Assembly: GCF_030548295.1 (NCBI RefSeq)
Contig: NZ_JAUOSB010000002.1
Span: 374,001 to 438,000, forward strand
Length of the DNA: 64,000 bases
Source of the DNA: Wenyingzhuangia sp. 2_MG-2023
GTDB taxonomy: Bacteria > Bacteroidota > Bacteroidia > Flavobacteriales > Flavobacteriaceae
Direction of reading: 5' to 3'
Within the stretch, counting starts at the first letter, position 1. Every line of letters begins with the position of its first letter. Made by a program: the position numbers and the translations under genes. The notes under the pieces are model-generated. The model was not told the DNA's origin and searched no databases. It was given only the letters and a program-made list of their open reading frames with translations. Of the stretch, positions 46,014 to 57,000 are shown in pieces.

Positions 46014-47696
46014 ATGTCCTCCGATAAACATTTTCATCTTTTTACAAGTGATGTTTCTAACATTTCTTTGCCACAAAAATTCACCTTCCCATTTTATTAC
46101 GAGACACATCTTTTGTGTGAAGTAGCTGCTCAAGAAGTACAAAACTACATTACTACCCAAAACGAATGGGAACATCCTTTTAAAGAACCAAATGAGCAAA
46201 ACGAAAAAGCCATTGGAAAAATGTTTGGAGTCTTAGTTGTAAAAAACTCAAAAGGACAACTTGGTTATTTGTCTGCTTTTTCTGGAAAACTAGCAGGAAC
46301 AAATCAACATAGTTTTTTTGTTCCCCCGGTGTATGACATGTTGCAAAAAGATAGTCATTTTTTAACAGAAGAGAAAATACTGAATCAAATCAACAAGGAT
46401 TTAGACACCTTAGAAAACAATCTGGTTTATCTAAACACTTTAGAGAGATTAAACAAATTCAAAAAACAATCTCAACAAGAAATTGAAACTCTTAGACTGC
46501 AAATCATTGATGATAGAAAAATTAGAAAGCAACAACGAATAAAAGCCAAAACAACATTAAATGAAACTGATTATTTGACATTGATAGATAATTTGGCCAA
46601 ACAAAGTGTAACCTCTAAACTAGCACTTAAAAAGTTGACTCAAACATGGGAGCAACAACTAATTCAAATTCAAAAAGAATTGCATGTATTTGAATCTCAA
46701 ATAGAAATACTAAAACAGCAACGTAAAGAGAAATCCAACACACTGCAACATTATTTGTTCCAACAATATCAGTTTTTAAATCAATACGGAACCAAGCGTG
46801 ATTTGCTTCATATTTTTAAACACACTCCTTTTGACATTCCTCCCGCAGGAGCAGGAGAATGTGCAGCTCCAAAATTATTACAATATGCTTTTGAGCACAG
46901 TTTAACTCCTATTTGCATGGCTGAATTTTGGTGGGGGGACAGTCCTAAGTCTGAAATTAGAAAACACGGACAATACTACCCTGCTTGCCAAGGAAAGTGC
47001 AAGCCTATTTTAGGACATATGCTAGAAGGAATAGAAATGGACAAAAACCCTTTGCTAGAAAACCCTGCTATAGGAAAAGAATTAGAATATGTATACAATG
47101 ATGAATACTTGGCTGTGGTAAACAAACCTGCCGAATTTTTATCCGTACCAGGAAAAACCATTTCTGATTCTGTTTATTTACGTGTCAAACTAAAATTCCC
47201 AAATGCTACAGGACCTTTAATTGTACATCGTTTAGACATGTCTACTTCTGGCTTGATGCTGATTGCCAAAACCAAAGATATTCATGAATATTTACAAAGC
47301 CAATTTATCAAAAGACAAATAAGCAAACGTTATGTAGCGTTGTTAGATGGTATTCCACAAAAAGACGAAGGTTTTATTGATTTGCCTCTACGATTGGATA
47401 TTGATGACAGACCTAGACAATTGGTTTGTTTTGAACATGGAAAATCTGCAAGAACAAAATGGGAAAATATTGAACAAAAGAATGGGAAAACCAAAGTTTA
47501 TTTTTTTCCTGTTACAGGTAGAACTCATCAATTAAGAGTACACGCATCTCATCAACTAGGCTTAAACACTCCCATTGTAGGTGATGATTTGTATGGTATA
47601 AAAGAAAATAGACTCCACTTACATGCAGAGTCTATCACCTTTCGCCATCCTATCTCGAAAAAGGATGTAACGATAAAGGCTGAAGCAGAATTTTAA
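46014..47696 (+). CDS. RluA-family pseudouridine synthase with long N-terminal extension
   Basis: A 560-residue protein, about twice the usual RluA length. The C-terminal 220 residues form the catalytic domain with HRLDMSTSGLMLIAKTKD (catalytic Asp at 408), LRVHASHQLGL and DLYGIK. The N-terminal part has a domain with GKMFGVLVVKNSKGQLGYLS and AGTNQHSFFVPPVYDML, a predicted coiled coil (about residues 125-255), and a Cys-containing region (GAGECAAPKLLQYAF, YPACQGKCKPILGHMLEG). Such long forms occur in Bacteroidota and Vibrio. The RNA target is unknown. Confidence 0.88.
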   Translation: MSSDKHFHLFTSDVSNISLPQKFTFPFYYETHLLCEVAAQEVQNYITTQNEWEHPFKEPNEQNEKAIGKMFGVLVVKNSKGQLGYLSAFSGKLAGTNQHSFFVPPVYDMLQKDSHFLTEEKILNQINKDLDTLENNLVYLNTLERLNKFKKQSQQEIETLRLQIIDDRKIRKQQRIKAKTTLNETDYLTLIDNLAKQSVTSKLALKKLTQTWEQQLIQIQKELHVFESQIEILKQQRKEKSNTLQHYLFQQYQFLNQYGTKRDLLHIFKHTPFDIPPAGAGECAAPKLLQYAFEHSLTPICMAEFWWGDSPKSEIRKHGQYYPACQGKCKPILGHMLEGIEMDKNPLLENPAIGKELEYVYNDEYLAVVNKPAEFLSVPGKTISDSVYLRVKLKFPNATGPLIVHRLDMSTSGLMLIAKTKDIHEYLQSQFIKRQISKRYVALLDGIPQKDEGFIDLPLRLDIDDRPRQLVCFEHGKSARTKWENIEQKNGKTKVYFFPVTGRTHQLRVHASHQLGLNTPIVGDDLYGIKENRLHLHAESITFRHPISKKDVTIKAEAEF

Positions 47697-47715
47697 CACT
47701 CATTCTTCAGCCGAT

Positions 47716-47744
47716 TAAGATATAGGGGCAAACTATATATCTTA
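47716..47744. terminator. Weak hairpin after the GH3 gene
   Basis: TAAGATATA (47716-47724) and TATATCTTA (47736-47744) form a 9-bp stem that touches the GH3 stop codon. It has no clear T run, so a terminator role is doubtful. Confidence 0.35.
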
Positions 47745-50024
47745 TTCTTTTATTTCGAAGCTTGTTTCAATCACTGTTTTAGAACTTCCTCCTAAAAACA
47801 CTTTAAACATTCCTGGCTCAACAACAAAACTTCCTTCATTGTTGTAAAACCCTAATTCTTTAGCAGTTAATCTAAATTGAATTGTTTTTTCTTCCCCTGT
47901 TTCTAATTCTATCATTTCAAAACCTTTCAATTCTCTTACCGGTCTAGTTACACTTGCTACCATATCTCTCAAATAAAGCTGTACGACTTCTTTTCCATGA
48001 ACATCTCCAACATTTTTCACATCTATTTTTACTGATACTTCGTTTCCTTGTAACTCAACTTTTAAATTTTCATAAGTAAACCGTGTATAACTTAACCCAT
48101 GTCCAAAAGGATACAAAGCTTCGTTTTTTTCATCTTGATAATGAGACCAAAACACCACATCTTTTCCTGGTAAAGTTGGTCTTCCTGTATTTTTATAATT
48201 GTAATACAAAGGCAATTGCCCTACATGTCTAGGAAAGCTCATTGGTAACTTTCCACTTGGATTGTAATCTCCGTACAGCACTTTTGCAATGGCATGACCA
48301 CTCTGCGTACCTAACTGCCAACATTCTAAAATAGATGGAATATGAGCATCTGCCCAACCTAAAGTCAAAGGTCTTCCATTATTTAAGACCAAAACAATAT
48401 TCTTGTTTACTTTATAAACCTCTTCTAACAACTCTTGTTGTACTCCAGGCAAACCTATTTCTGTTCTACTTCTACCTTCACCACTTTGAAAACCATGCTC
48501 TCCTAAAACCATCACCACTACATCTGCATTTTTTGCTGCTTTTTTGGCAGCATCAAATTCGCTTTTATCCGTTTCGTTAATTTTAACTTCTGTAATAAAA
48601 TCTGGAGTCCCTAAAGAAACATCAGCTCCTTTAGCATACACAACATTGTTTCCTTCATATTCTGACAAACCTTCTAGAACAGAGACTGCTGTACTATCTT
48701 TTGCTGCAATTCTCCAACTTCCCAACGGGCTTGTTTTGTCATTAGCCAAAGCTCCAATTACTGCAATTTTTTGTCCTTGTTTTTTTAACGGCAATATATT
48801 TTTTTCATTTTTAAGCAATACAATAGATTTTACTGCCATATCTAAAGCAGCGTCTAAAACAGGTTTACTTCCTAAAACTTCTTGTTCTCTTTTGTTATCG
48901 CAGTATTTGTAAGGATCTTCAAACAATCCTAATTCAAATTTCACTTTTAAAATTCTTCTAGCTGCATCATCAATTAGTTTCGCATCTACCTTTCCTTCAC
49001 TCACCAAAGTAGCCAAATGATCTACATACGCATACGATTCCATATCCATATCTGAACCAGCATTTACAGCAATATTAGCAGCATCTTTGTTATCTTTTGC
49101 ATGACCGTGTGAAATCATTTCTGAGATAGATCCCCAATCTGAAACTACAAACCCATCAAATCCCCATTTTTCTTTTAAAACAGTTCTTTGTAAAAATTTA
49201 TTCCCTGTTGCAGGTACACCATTCAATTCATTAAATGAATTCATAAAAGTTCTAACACCAGCTTCAATAGAGGCTTGAAAAGGTGGAAAAATAACGTTGT
49301 TCAATGTAGAAGTTCCTACATCTACTGTGTTGTAATCTCTTCCAGATTCTGCAAAACCATAACCAGCAAAATGTTTGGCACAAGCTACAATAGTGTTGTG
49401 TTTAGACAAATCGTCTCCCTGAAAACCTTTTACTCTAGCAATGGCAATTTTGCTTCCTAGATAAGTATCTTCACCAGCACCTTCCATCACACGTCCCCAA
49501 CGAGCATCTCTAGAAATGTCTACCATTGGAGCAAATGTCCAATTAATCCCTACAGAAGATGCTTCTAAAGCAGCCATTTCTGCTGATTTTTTAATAGCTT
49601 CTAAATCCCAACTAGCCGCTTCTGCCAACGGAATAGGACTCATCGTTTCATACCCATGAATTACATCAAAACCAATAATCAACGGAATTCCCAATCTAGT
49701 TTCTTCTACTGCTATTTTTTGTATGGCTCTTACCTCATCAACTCCTCTAACATTTAACATAGACCCAACATACCCTTTTCTTAGATCTTTGTATTTTTTT
49801 GCAGCATCTCCTTGAATAGGGCTTGGACCTGTTACATTCCAAAAACCATTGTATTGATTCATTTGTCCGATTTTCTCTTCCAAAGTCATTTTAGACAATA
49901 AATTTTCTACTCGTTTATCTACTGACAACTCATTGTTTTCATAAGTACTTTCATTTTTTTGACCACACGAAAGCAACATTACCCCAAGTGTCAAAAAACT
50001 TACTATTTTGTTTAATTTCTTCAT
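47742..50024 (-). CDS. bglX: GH3 beta-glucosidase, lipoprotein
   Basis: A 760-residue GH3 enzyme that releases glucose from beta-glucans. A lipoprotein signal (ending LLSC at residue 20) is followed by the GH3 N-domain (VKGFQGDDLSKHNTIVACAKHFAGYG, FDGFVVSDWGS with the nucleophile Asp), the C-domain (VLGEHGFQSGEGRSRTEIGL) and a fibronectin-III-like domain at the end (GKEVVQLYLRDMVASVTRPV). It is the last gene of the laminarin-type locus, 49 bases after GH16, and would finish the breakdown of imported oligosaccharides at the cell surface or in the periplasm. Confidence 0.95.
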   Translation of the reverse strand: MKKLNKIVSFLTLGVMLLSCGQKNESTYENNELSVDKRVENLLSKMTLEEKIGQMNQYNGFWNVTGPSPIQGDAAKKYKDLRKGYVGSMLNVRGVDEVRAIQKIAVEETRLGIPLIIGFDVIHGYETMSPIPLAEAASWDLEAIKKSAEMAALEASSVGINWTFAPMVDISRDARWGRVMEGAGEDTYLGSKIAIARVKGFQGDDLSKHNTIVACAKHFAGYGFAESGRDYNTVDVGTSTLNNVIFPPFQASIEAGVRTFMNSFNELNGVPATGNKFLQRTVLKEKWGFDGFVVSDWGSISEMISHGHAKDNKDAANIAVNAGSDMDMESYAYVDHLATLVSEGKVDAKLIDDAARRILKVKFELGLFEDPYKYCDNKREQEVLGSKPVLDAALDMAVKSIVLLKNEKNILPLKKQGQKIAVIGALANDKTSPLGSWRIAAKDSTAVSVLEGLSEYEGNNVVYAKGADVSLGTPDFITEVKINETDKSEFDAAKKAAKNADVVVMVLGEHGFQSGEGRSRTEIGLPGVQQELLEEVYKVNKNIVLVLNNGRPLTLGWADAHIPSILECWQLGTQSGHAIAKVLYGDYNPSGKLPMSFPRHVGQLPLYYNYKNTGRPTLPGKDVVFWSHYQDEKNEALYPFGHGLSYTRFTYENLKVELQGNEVSVKIDVKNVGDVHGKEVVQLYLRDMVASVTRPVRELKGFEMIELETGEEKTIQFRLTAKELGFYNNEGSFVVEPGMFKVFLGGSSKTVIETSFEIKE

Positions 50025-50073
50025 GTTTTTATTTCTTTACTTATCACTTTGTCTTCTGAACTTTAAAAAATCC

Positions 50074-50925
50074 CTATTGGTAAACCCTTACATAGTCAAC
50101 TTCCATAGTCGATTCTGTAAAATCAGGATCAATGTCTCCTCCTAAAGTTCCTCCCATAGCTAAATTTAAAATCAGGAATTGATCTTGGTAAAATGGCCAA
50201 TTAGAGCTAGTACTATCAGTAGGTTTTTGATAAGTACCTTTTACCACTCCATCTACAGTAAATTCTATTTTTTCAGCAGTCCAATTGATTCCATAGACAT
50301 GGAAAGCAGTTGCAACATCATCCACTTTGTCATAATGCTTTACAAATGAAGGGTTTCCTCCTGAACCTGAAGTAGTATGTATAGCACTCGAAGTAATTCC
50401 TAAATCGTTACCTGTGTGTTCCATAATATCAATTTCACCACAAGCTGGCCACCCTATAGTTGATATATTTTCTCCTAACATCCAGATTGCAGGCCAAGTT
50501 CCACCACCATCTGGTAATTTTGCTCTTACCTCTACTTTTCCATAGGTAAAACCATATTTTTCTTGTGTAATCAATCGTGCAGAAGTATACTCCGCTCCGT
50601 TATACAATTGTTTTTTAGCTGTTATTTTAAGCACTCCATCTTCAATCTTAACATTGTCAGCCTCTCTAGTATAATATTGAGATTCATTATTTCCCCATCC
50701 GCTAGCTCCAATATCATAACTCCAGTTTTCTAAACAAGGGGATCCGTCAACATCAAACTCATCTGCCCACACCAAAGTAGTAAAGTCTCCTGTAGGAATT
50801 GCTGATTCTATCAATGCATTACAGGATTCTTCTGGCGGATCAACACTTTCTACACCACCATCATTTCCACAAGAAAAAAAGGAAACTAGTAATAAACCAG
50901 CTGTAATAATTTGTTTGTATTCCAT
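50074..50925 (-). CDS. GH16 endo-beta-1,3-glucanase (laminarinase), lipoprotein
   Basis: A 283-residue lipoprotein (lipobox SFFSC at residue 19) with a GH16 catalytic domain. Seen: TLVWADEFDVDGSPCLENWSY, RLITQEKYGFTYGKVEVRAKLP and GEIDIMEHTG, which has the catalytic EXDXXE. GH16 members of this type cut laminarin and related beta-1,3-glucans. Position in a SusC/SusD locus with GH3 supports laminarin as the substrate. The start and length are normal. Confidence 0.93.
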   Translation of the reverse strand: MEYKQIITAGLLLVSFFSCGNDGGVESVDPPEESCNALIESAIPTGDFTTLVWADEFDVDGSPCLENWSYDIGASGWGNNESQYYTREADNVKIEDGVLKITAKKQLYNGAEYTSARLITQEKYGFTYGKVEVRAKLPDGGGTWPAIWMLGENISTIGWPACGEIDIMEHTGNDLGITSSAIHTTSGSGGNPSFVKHYDKVDDVATAFHVYGINWTAEKIEFTVDGVVKGTYQKPTDSTSSNWPFYQDQFLILNLAMGGTLGGDIDPDFTESTMEVDYVRVYQ

Positions 50926-50995
50926 TTTGTATTTTTTTTGAGTTAAAATCTACCCGCACCGTAAAACAACACGGATAGATTTTTAAATAAACTTA

Positions 50996-52459
50996 TTATT
51001 CGTTTGCACCGTAAGTAAAGTCATCTAAATAAGCAGTTACCCACTCATAATTATTTTCTCCATTAAACTGAACAACAACTCTACTAAACTTAGTTTCTGC
51101 ACTGTACGCAGAGAAATCAAATGTCAATTCTTGCCAAGTATCGTATTCATAAGTATGTTCTACTACAACTTGACCTTCCCAAGGAGAAGCACTTGAACCG
51201 TCTTGTAACTTCAAAACTATATTGTTTGACTCTACATGAGCTGTTCCAGGGCTTGGTACATATACTTTTACTTTGAATACATTTTTAGTTGACAAATCAA
51301 ACTTATCTGTTTTGTCTGCATTTAAATCAAAACGGATGTTCGCATATTGTCCACCCTCATCAACATATTGTAATACATTATCTGAAGTATTGATACCTGT
51401 TTTTGATGGATTGGCTACACCTGTGTTAGCTCCTGCAGCATCTCCCTCCCAAGTAATATTTCCAGTTCCTTCAAAATCATCATTAGGATCTTCACCTATA
51501 CCTGTATCAGGACACCCATTTTCATTGTCACCACCATGTAAGTTTGGACATTCATCATCTACATCTAACACACCATCACCATCGGAATCAACATCTGGTA
51601 AAGAAGCTCCTTCAGAACCTTCTTTTGCCAACTTAAATTGCCAAACTCCACTACCGATTGAAATTTGTACAGTCATGATGTTTTTATCATCTGAAAAACT
51701 CACACTCGTATATGTAAGACTTGTTGCTGCTTGATCTAATGATGAAATTTCTGCACCATTGATGGCTTTAATCAATCCTAAAAAAGCTCCTTTTCCTGTT
51801 AGTGTGATTGTTTCTTCTTCTTCGTTATGGAACCAAGTTGCCGAAGCTGTTCCGTCAAACGGTGCTAATGGACTTGCACATCCTTCCGTATCTACTCCTG
51901 TCCATGTTTCCATCCAAGTTTCACTACCTAACTCATTTACAAAAGTTCCATCACTTTTGAATTCAAACACGTCATCAAAGAAACAAGAACGAGTTTTAAC
52001 ATCAGGCAAACCATTTGACCACCATGAGAAATCTGTAACACTAGGCCCTATAGCCATGGCACCTGCATCGTGTAACATTACCCACCTACCAACTACATCT
52101 GTTTGTGGTATTTGATATGTAATTAATTGTTCTTTTGCCACAGACACACTTTCCTTTCCTTCTGCTTGTGCTGTTACTTTTATTGTATAAGTAGCTGTCT
52201 CATCTTCATAATTGTATGTTAGTGGTACTCCTACTGTTTGCTGTACATCATCCGTAGCATCTGAACCAAAATCTATTTCAAACATGGTTGCTCCTGATGA
52301 GGTTGGTGTTACCGTAGCTACGGTTCCATCACCACTTATGCTTACTGTAAAATCTACATCAGTCAACACTCCACCATTCATTTCACCATCATCACTAGTA
52401 CAAGCAACAAATAGCCCTAAAACTGCTAGGATCCCTATTCCTCTTTTTAATAACTTCAT
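50996..52459 (-). CDS. Multi-domain surface glycan-binding lipoprotein
   Basis: A 487-residue lipoprotein (ending FVACT at residue 20). Domains: a PKD-like domain at about residues 35-115 (FTVSISGDGTVATVTPTSSG), a lipocalin-like middle part (about 120-290, GRWVMLHDAGAMAIGPSVTD, FEFKSDGTFVNELGSETW), a thrombospondin type 3-like acidic stretch at about 296-330 (DSDGDGVLDVDDECPNLHGG) that may bind Ca2+, and a C-terminal CBM-like domain (about 335-487, NITWEGDAAGANTGVANPSK). It stands in the SusE/F position of the locus and probably captures laminarin at the cell surface. Confidence 0.82.
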   Translation of the reverse strand: MKLLKRGIGILAVLGLFVACTSDDGEMNGGVLTDVDFTVSISGDGTVATVTPTSSGATMFEIDFGSDATDDVQQTVGVPLTYNYEDETATYTIKVTAQAEGKESVSVAKEQLITYQIPQTDVVGRWVMLHDAGAMAIGPSVTDFSWWSNGLPDVKTRSCFFDDVFEFKSDGTFVNELGSETWMETWTGVDTEGCASPLAPFDGTASATWFHNEEEETITLTGKGAFLGLIKAINGAEISSLDQAATSLTYTSVSFSDDKNIMTVQISIGSGVWQFKLAKEGSEGASLPDVDSDGDGVLDVDDECPNLHGGDNENGCPDTGIGEDPNDDFEGTGNITWEGDAAGANTGVANPSKTGINTSDNVLQYVDEGGQYANIRFDLNADKTDKFDLSTKNVFKVKVYVPSPGTAHVESNNIVLKLQDGSSASPWEGQVVVEHTYEYDTWQELTFDFSAYSAETKFSRVVVQFNGENNYEWVTAYLDDFTYGANE

Positions 52460-52488
52460 ATCTTTAAGTTTTATCGTTTATCTATAAA

Positions 52489-54069
52489 TTAGTAATTAGG
52501 ATTTTGTCCCCATCTTTCTACCGCATTGGCTAAATTCAACTCAACCAAAGGAATTGGAAAAACTTCATTTTTTCCTTCTGTATAATTGATTGTTCCAAAA
52601 TCAGCAGACTTACTACTATTGTAATTTGCGAATGCTTCTGAGGCTTTATTCGTTCTTACCAGATCAAAAAACCTGTGTCCTTCTCCCGCAAACTCTAACC
52701 TTCTTTCTGCATAAATAGCTCCTAACATATCTGTTTCTCCTCCATAAGGATAATCGTGTGAATTGTCTCCAAAAGCTCTTGCTCTGATTTGATTCAAGTA
52801 ACTAACCGCATTGGTTAATGAACCTCCGCTTTGTACTTCTGCTTCCGCAGCCATTAACAAAACATCTGCATAACGAATTGCACGATAATTATTACTGTAG
52901 TTTAATGGATCTGAACCTGCTCTTTCATTTTCATCCTCTTGAGTTGGTAAATATTTTTTATTAAAAAACCCGGTATCTTCTCTACTTTTCTCATACGAAT
53001 CATTGGTTCTCAAATCCCATAAAGTTTCATCTCTTCTGATGTCATTATCATCATAAGCATCGTATAAATTTTGAGTAGGTAAATTAAGTCCCCAACCAGC
53101 AATGTAAGGTGCAATTGCTAGGTTACGTGGAGCATTTGTTTTCGGAAAATAATACCCTTCGCTACATTGCATACAATCCCAACCAGCTCCCTCTACATTG
53201 GTATATTGAACTTCAAAAACAGCTTCATCACCATTTTCACCACTATCTGTAAACAAAACGGTAAAATCAACTAAAGAATATACATTTGAAATGATAACTT
53301 CTTCTAAAACATCAGCAGCATCTGCAAATTTAGTGTTGTCAAATTTTCCGTGATACAAATACACTTTTCCTAACAATGCCTGCGCAGCTCCTTTGGTAAT
53401 CTCGTATTTTTGACCTTGTACTACAGGCAAATCAGAAATTGCTTCTTTTAAATCCTCTTCAAGCAAACTGTAAACCTGAGCAATGCTTCCTACTCGATTA
53501 ATTTCATACTCATCACCTACACTTACCTGTCTATCAGCAATTCTTAAAACACCATCTCTTGTTTCTGTTAACAAAGGAATATCTCCAAAAAACTTAGCTA
53601 ATTCAAAACCAAAATAAGCTCTTAAAAAATAAGCTTGAGCAATAATTTCGTCTCTTCCTTCAAACTCAGTTTTGCCTTGATATTCTAATACGTAATTAGC
53701 CCTATTCATGGCTGCATACATAAAATTCCACACATCTCTCAACTGATTGTTATCTGCTTGTGTTTGATCCATTTTATCAACTCTTTGTAGTGTTGGCTGA
53801 TCAAAATTGGCTGCATCACCACCTGCAATAATATCATCTGAAGCCACTACAGAAGTCATTACATTTATATAAGTACTTTGTAACATGTCATAAGCACCAA
53901 TCAAAGCAGACTCGTATTCTTCTTGACTGTTAAAGTAATTGTCTGAAGTTGGTCCTACTGGATCTAATTCTACATAATCATCACAAGATTGCAATGTGGA
54001 AACTAAGGCCGTCATAGCTATCATAAAAAATAACAAGCCTGATTTTTTAACTATTTTTATATTTTTCAT
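52489..54069 (-). CDS. susD: SusD/RagB-family starch-binding-type lipoprotein
   Basis: A 526-residue outer membrane lipoprotein (lipobox LQSC around residue 29). It has tetratricopeptide-like helices of the SusD fold (ALIGAYDMLQSTYIN, AQAYFLRAYFGFELAKFFGD, KGAAQALLGKVYLYHGKFDN) and the C-terminal SusD signature (IYAERRLEFAGEGHRFFDLV). It caps the SusC channel and binds oligosaccharides. It is 17 bases after susC. Confidence 0.95.
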   Translation of the reverse strand: MKNIKIVKKSGLLFFMIAMTALVSTLQSCDDYVELDPVGPTSDNYFNSQEEYESALIGAYDMLQSTYINVMTSVVASDDIIAGGDAANFDQPTLQRVDKMDQTQADNNQLRDVWNFMYAAMNRANYVLEYQGKTEFEGRDEIIAQAYFLRAYFGFELAKFFGDIPLLTETRDGVLRIADRQVSVGDEYEINRVGSIAQVYSLLEEDLKEAISDLPVVQGQKYEITKGAAQALLGKVYLYHGKFDNTKFADAADVLEEVIISNVYSLVDFTVLFTDSGENGDEAVFEVQYTNVEGAGWDCMQCSEGYYFPKTNAPRNLAIAPYIAGWGLNLPTQNLYDAYDDNDIRRDETLWDLRTNDSYEKSREDTGFFNKKYLPTQEDENERAGSDPLNYSNNYRAIRYADVLLMAAEAEVQSGGSLTNAVSYLNQIRARAFGDNSHDYPYGGETDMLGAIYAERRLEFAGEGHRFFDLVRTNKASEAFANYNSSKSADFGTINYTEGKNEVFPIPLVELNLANAVERWGQNPNY

Positions 54070-54086
54070 TTGTTTCTTTTTTTAGG

Positions 54087-57000
54087 TTAAAAACTTAGGT
54101 TCATTCCAAAAATATAGGTCTTTGCTACTGGATAAAAACCTCTATCAATTCCTGCTCCAATTGGATCTGAAGAAGAAGCAGAAGGATCAAAACCAGAATA
54201 ATCTGTAAAAGTGTGTAAGTTGTTTGCAGATGCATACAATCTCAACTTATCGATTCCTACTTTTGATAAAAAATCTTTATTAAAAGTGTACCCAATTTGT
54301 ACATTTTGAATTCTTACATACGAAGCATCTTCTACATAATAATCTGAGAAATAGTCTGTATTTACAGATGCTCCTGAAACAACACGTGGTGTTGTTGTGC
54401 TTGCATTGGTAGTTGTCCATGCATCTAAAACTCTAGTACTTTTATTTGCCAAAGTATTTACTCTTTCATAATCTCTTACCATTTCATTTCCAAATGAACC
54501 AATAGTAGATGCACTAAAATCGATGTTTTTATAAGAAAACCCTATGTTTAAACCAGCTGTAAAGTTTGGAATTGGATCTCCAATATCTGTTCTATCATCT
54601 TCACTAATTTGTCCATCTCCATTTACATCAACAAATCTTAAATCTCCTACACCTGCACCACTGTGATAAGTTCCATCTGGAGAAGCTGTATCTAATGCAT
54701 CAATTTCAGATTGTGATTGATAAATTCCATTGGTTTTGTATCCATAGAAATAACCAATAGCATGTCCTTTTTCCATTCTTGATGGTAAGATTCCCGTACC
54801 TAAACCAAAAGCACCTCCTTCAATAAAACCTGATTCACTACCTACATACAAAACTTCGTTATGAATAGTTGAGAAATTTAGACTTGTATTAAATTTAAAA
54901 TCATCTGAGAATTGATCTCTGTAAGAAACCATAAATTCAAAACCTTTATTTTCTACAGTACCCGCATTAATTACTGGTGCAGAAGAACCAATTCCTCCTA
55001 CTCCTGTCAATCCAGAAATTTGAGCTGCAATTAATAAATCTTCTGTTTTTTTAGAATATACATCTGCTGTAATGTTGATTCTGTTTTGCAACATAGAAAA
55101 ATCAACACCTAGATTACTTGTAACACTTGTTTCCCATTTGATTTCTGGATTTGCCAATTTTCCAATTGCAACTCCTGTCAATAAATCTTCAACAGAACTT
55201 TCTTCATTGTTACTGTAAACTCCTTCTCCGTCCAATCTAGAAATGTAAGCAAAGTCGTCTATTCTATCGTTTCCTATTTTACCATAACTCAACCTTAATT
55301 TTAAGTTGTTAATCCAGTCTGTATTTTCTAAAAATGATTCGTCAGAAATTACCCACCCTAAAGAAACTGAAGGAAAATACCCTACTTTATTATTAGGTCC
55401 AAATTTTGAAGATGTATCTCTTCTAAACATTGCCGAAATCAAATATTTTTCATCAAAGTTGTACTGTACTCTTGTAAAATAAGAAGACAAACGCTCTTTG
55501 AATTGATCGCTACCTATAGCATATTGTGCCTCTGTAAAGCGATCTATTACTTCTTCAAAATTTGAAATAACTGCATCGCTAAAAGAGTTGCTTCCATCTC
55601 TTAATATTTGACCAAATGTTCCTGCATATTCCCCTCTATTTTCTCTAATCTCTTGACCTAACAATACATTTAAATTGTGTAATTCGTTAAAAGTATTTTT
55701 ATAGGTAACCAAGTTATTCCAAGTATAATCATCATAAGTGTCTTTATTATCAGACAATTCATTTCTAGTACTTCTTGTTAAAGATTTACCTATACCTAAA
55801 AAAGTCAACGGTCTAAAAACAGTAGATTCGTCTGTTGCGTGATTCATTTGGTATTTAGACCTTACTGAAAAATGATCTAAAAACTTGTATTCCGCAGTAA
55901 AAGTTGGACTAATTTTTCTAACAACATTTGTATTGTATGTGCTTGCTATTTGAGCCATTGGGTTGGCTACTTCTATTGCATTGGTATTTACAATTCCAAA
56001 TCCATTTCTGTATTTTTCATATCCAGCATCGGCAAGTGGTGTATCATCGTAAACCCCTGTTAAAGGATCTGCGTTGATTGCATTGTACAAAACAGAACCT
56101 ACTCCATCTTCAGTCAGGTTATTTTTTTCTGAGTAAGTGTATATTGCAGTTGCTGATAATGTAAAGTCATCAGTTACATCATATTGTAATTTTGTTCTTG
56201 CCGTCATTCTTTGATAGTTTGACTGACTTCCTCCAACAATACCGTCTTGAGTTAAATAAGAACCTCCAAAAGAATAAGCTAATTTATCAGTACCTCCATT
56301 AGCTGATAAGTTTAAGTTATACATTGGTGCAGTTTCAAAAACTTCATCTTGCCAATTACTTGTACCCATTGGTGTTACTGCACTTACAGAAGGATTGTAA
56401 ATTTGCCCAGTTACCGGTTGTTCAAAGTACGTTAAGTTTCCGTTAGCTTGGTTTACATAAGAAGCAAATTGTGATGGATTTAACAAATCCAGTTTTTTAC
56501 TGGTTTGCTGAAAAGCATAGTAACTATCAACGTTAAATTTTAGTTCACTATTTTTTCTTCCTGATTTTGTTTCTATTAAAATCACTCCATTTGCAGCACG
56601 TACTCCATAAATTCCTGCAGTTGCATCTTTTAATACGTTTACGCTTTTAATGTCATTTGGGTTGATTACAGACAAATCTGTAATTGGGTTCCCATCAACT
56701 AAAATTAAAGGAGCATTGTCTCCGTTGGTAGAAATTCCACGAATCCTAATGTTAGATGATGCACCCGGAGAACCCGAAGAAGAAGTTACTGCAACTCCTG
56801 AAACTTGTCCCTGTAAAGCTTGTTCTACTCTTACAGGATTTAACTTTTCAATAGTTTCTGCTTCTACTACAGATACTGCACCTGTAATTTCTTTTTTCTT
56901 CTGTGTACCATAACCTATCAAGACAACACTTTCAAGAGCTTCAACACTTTCTTTTAATTGAACATTGATTGTAGTTTCAGAACCTATAGTTACTTCTTGA

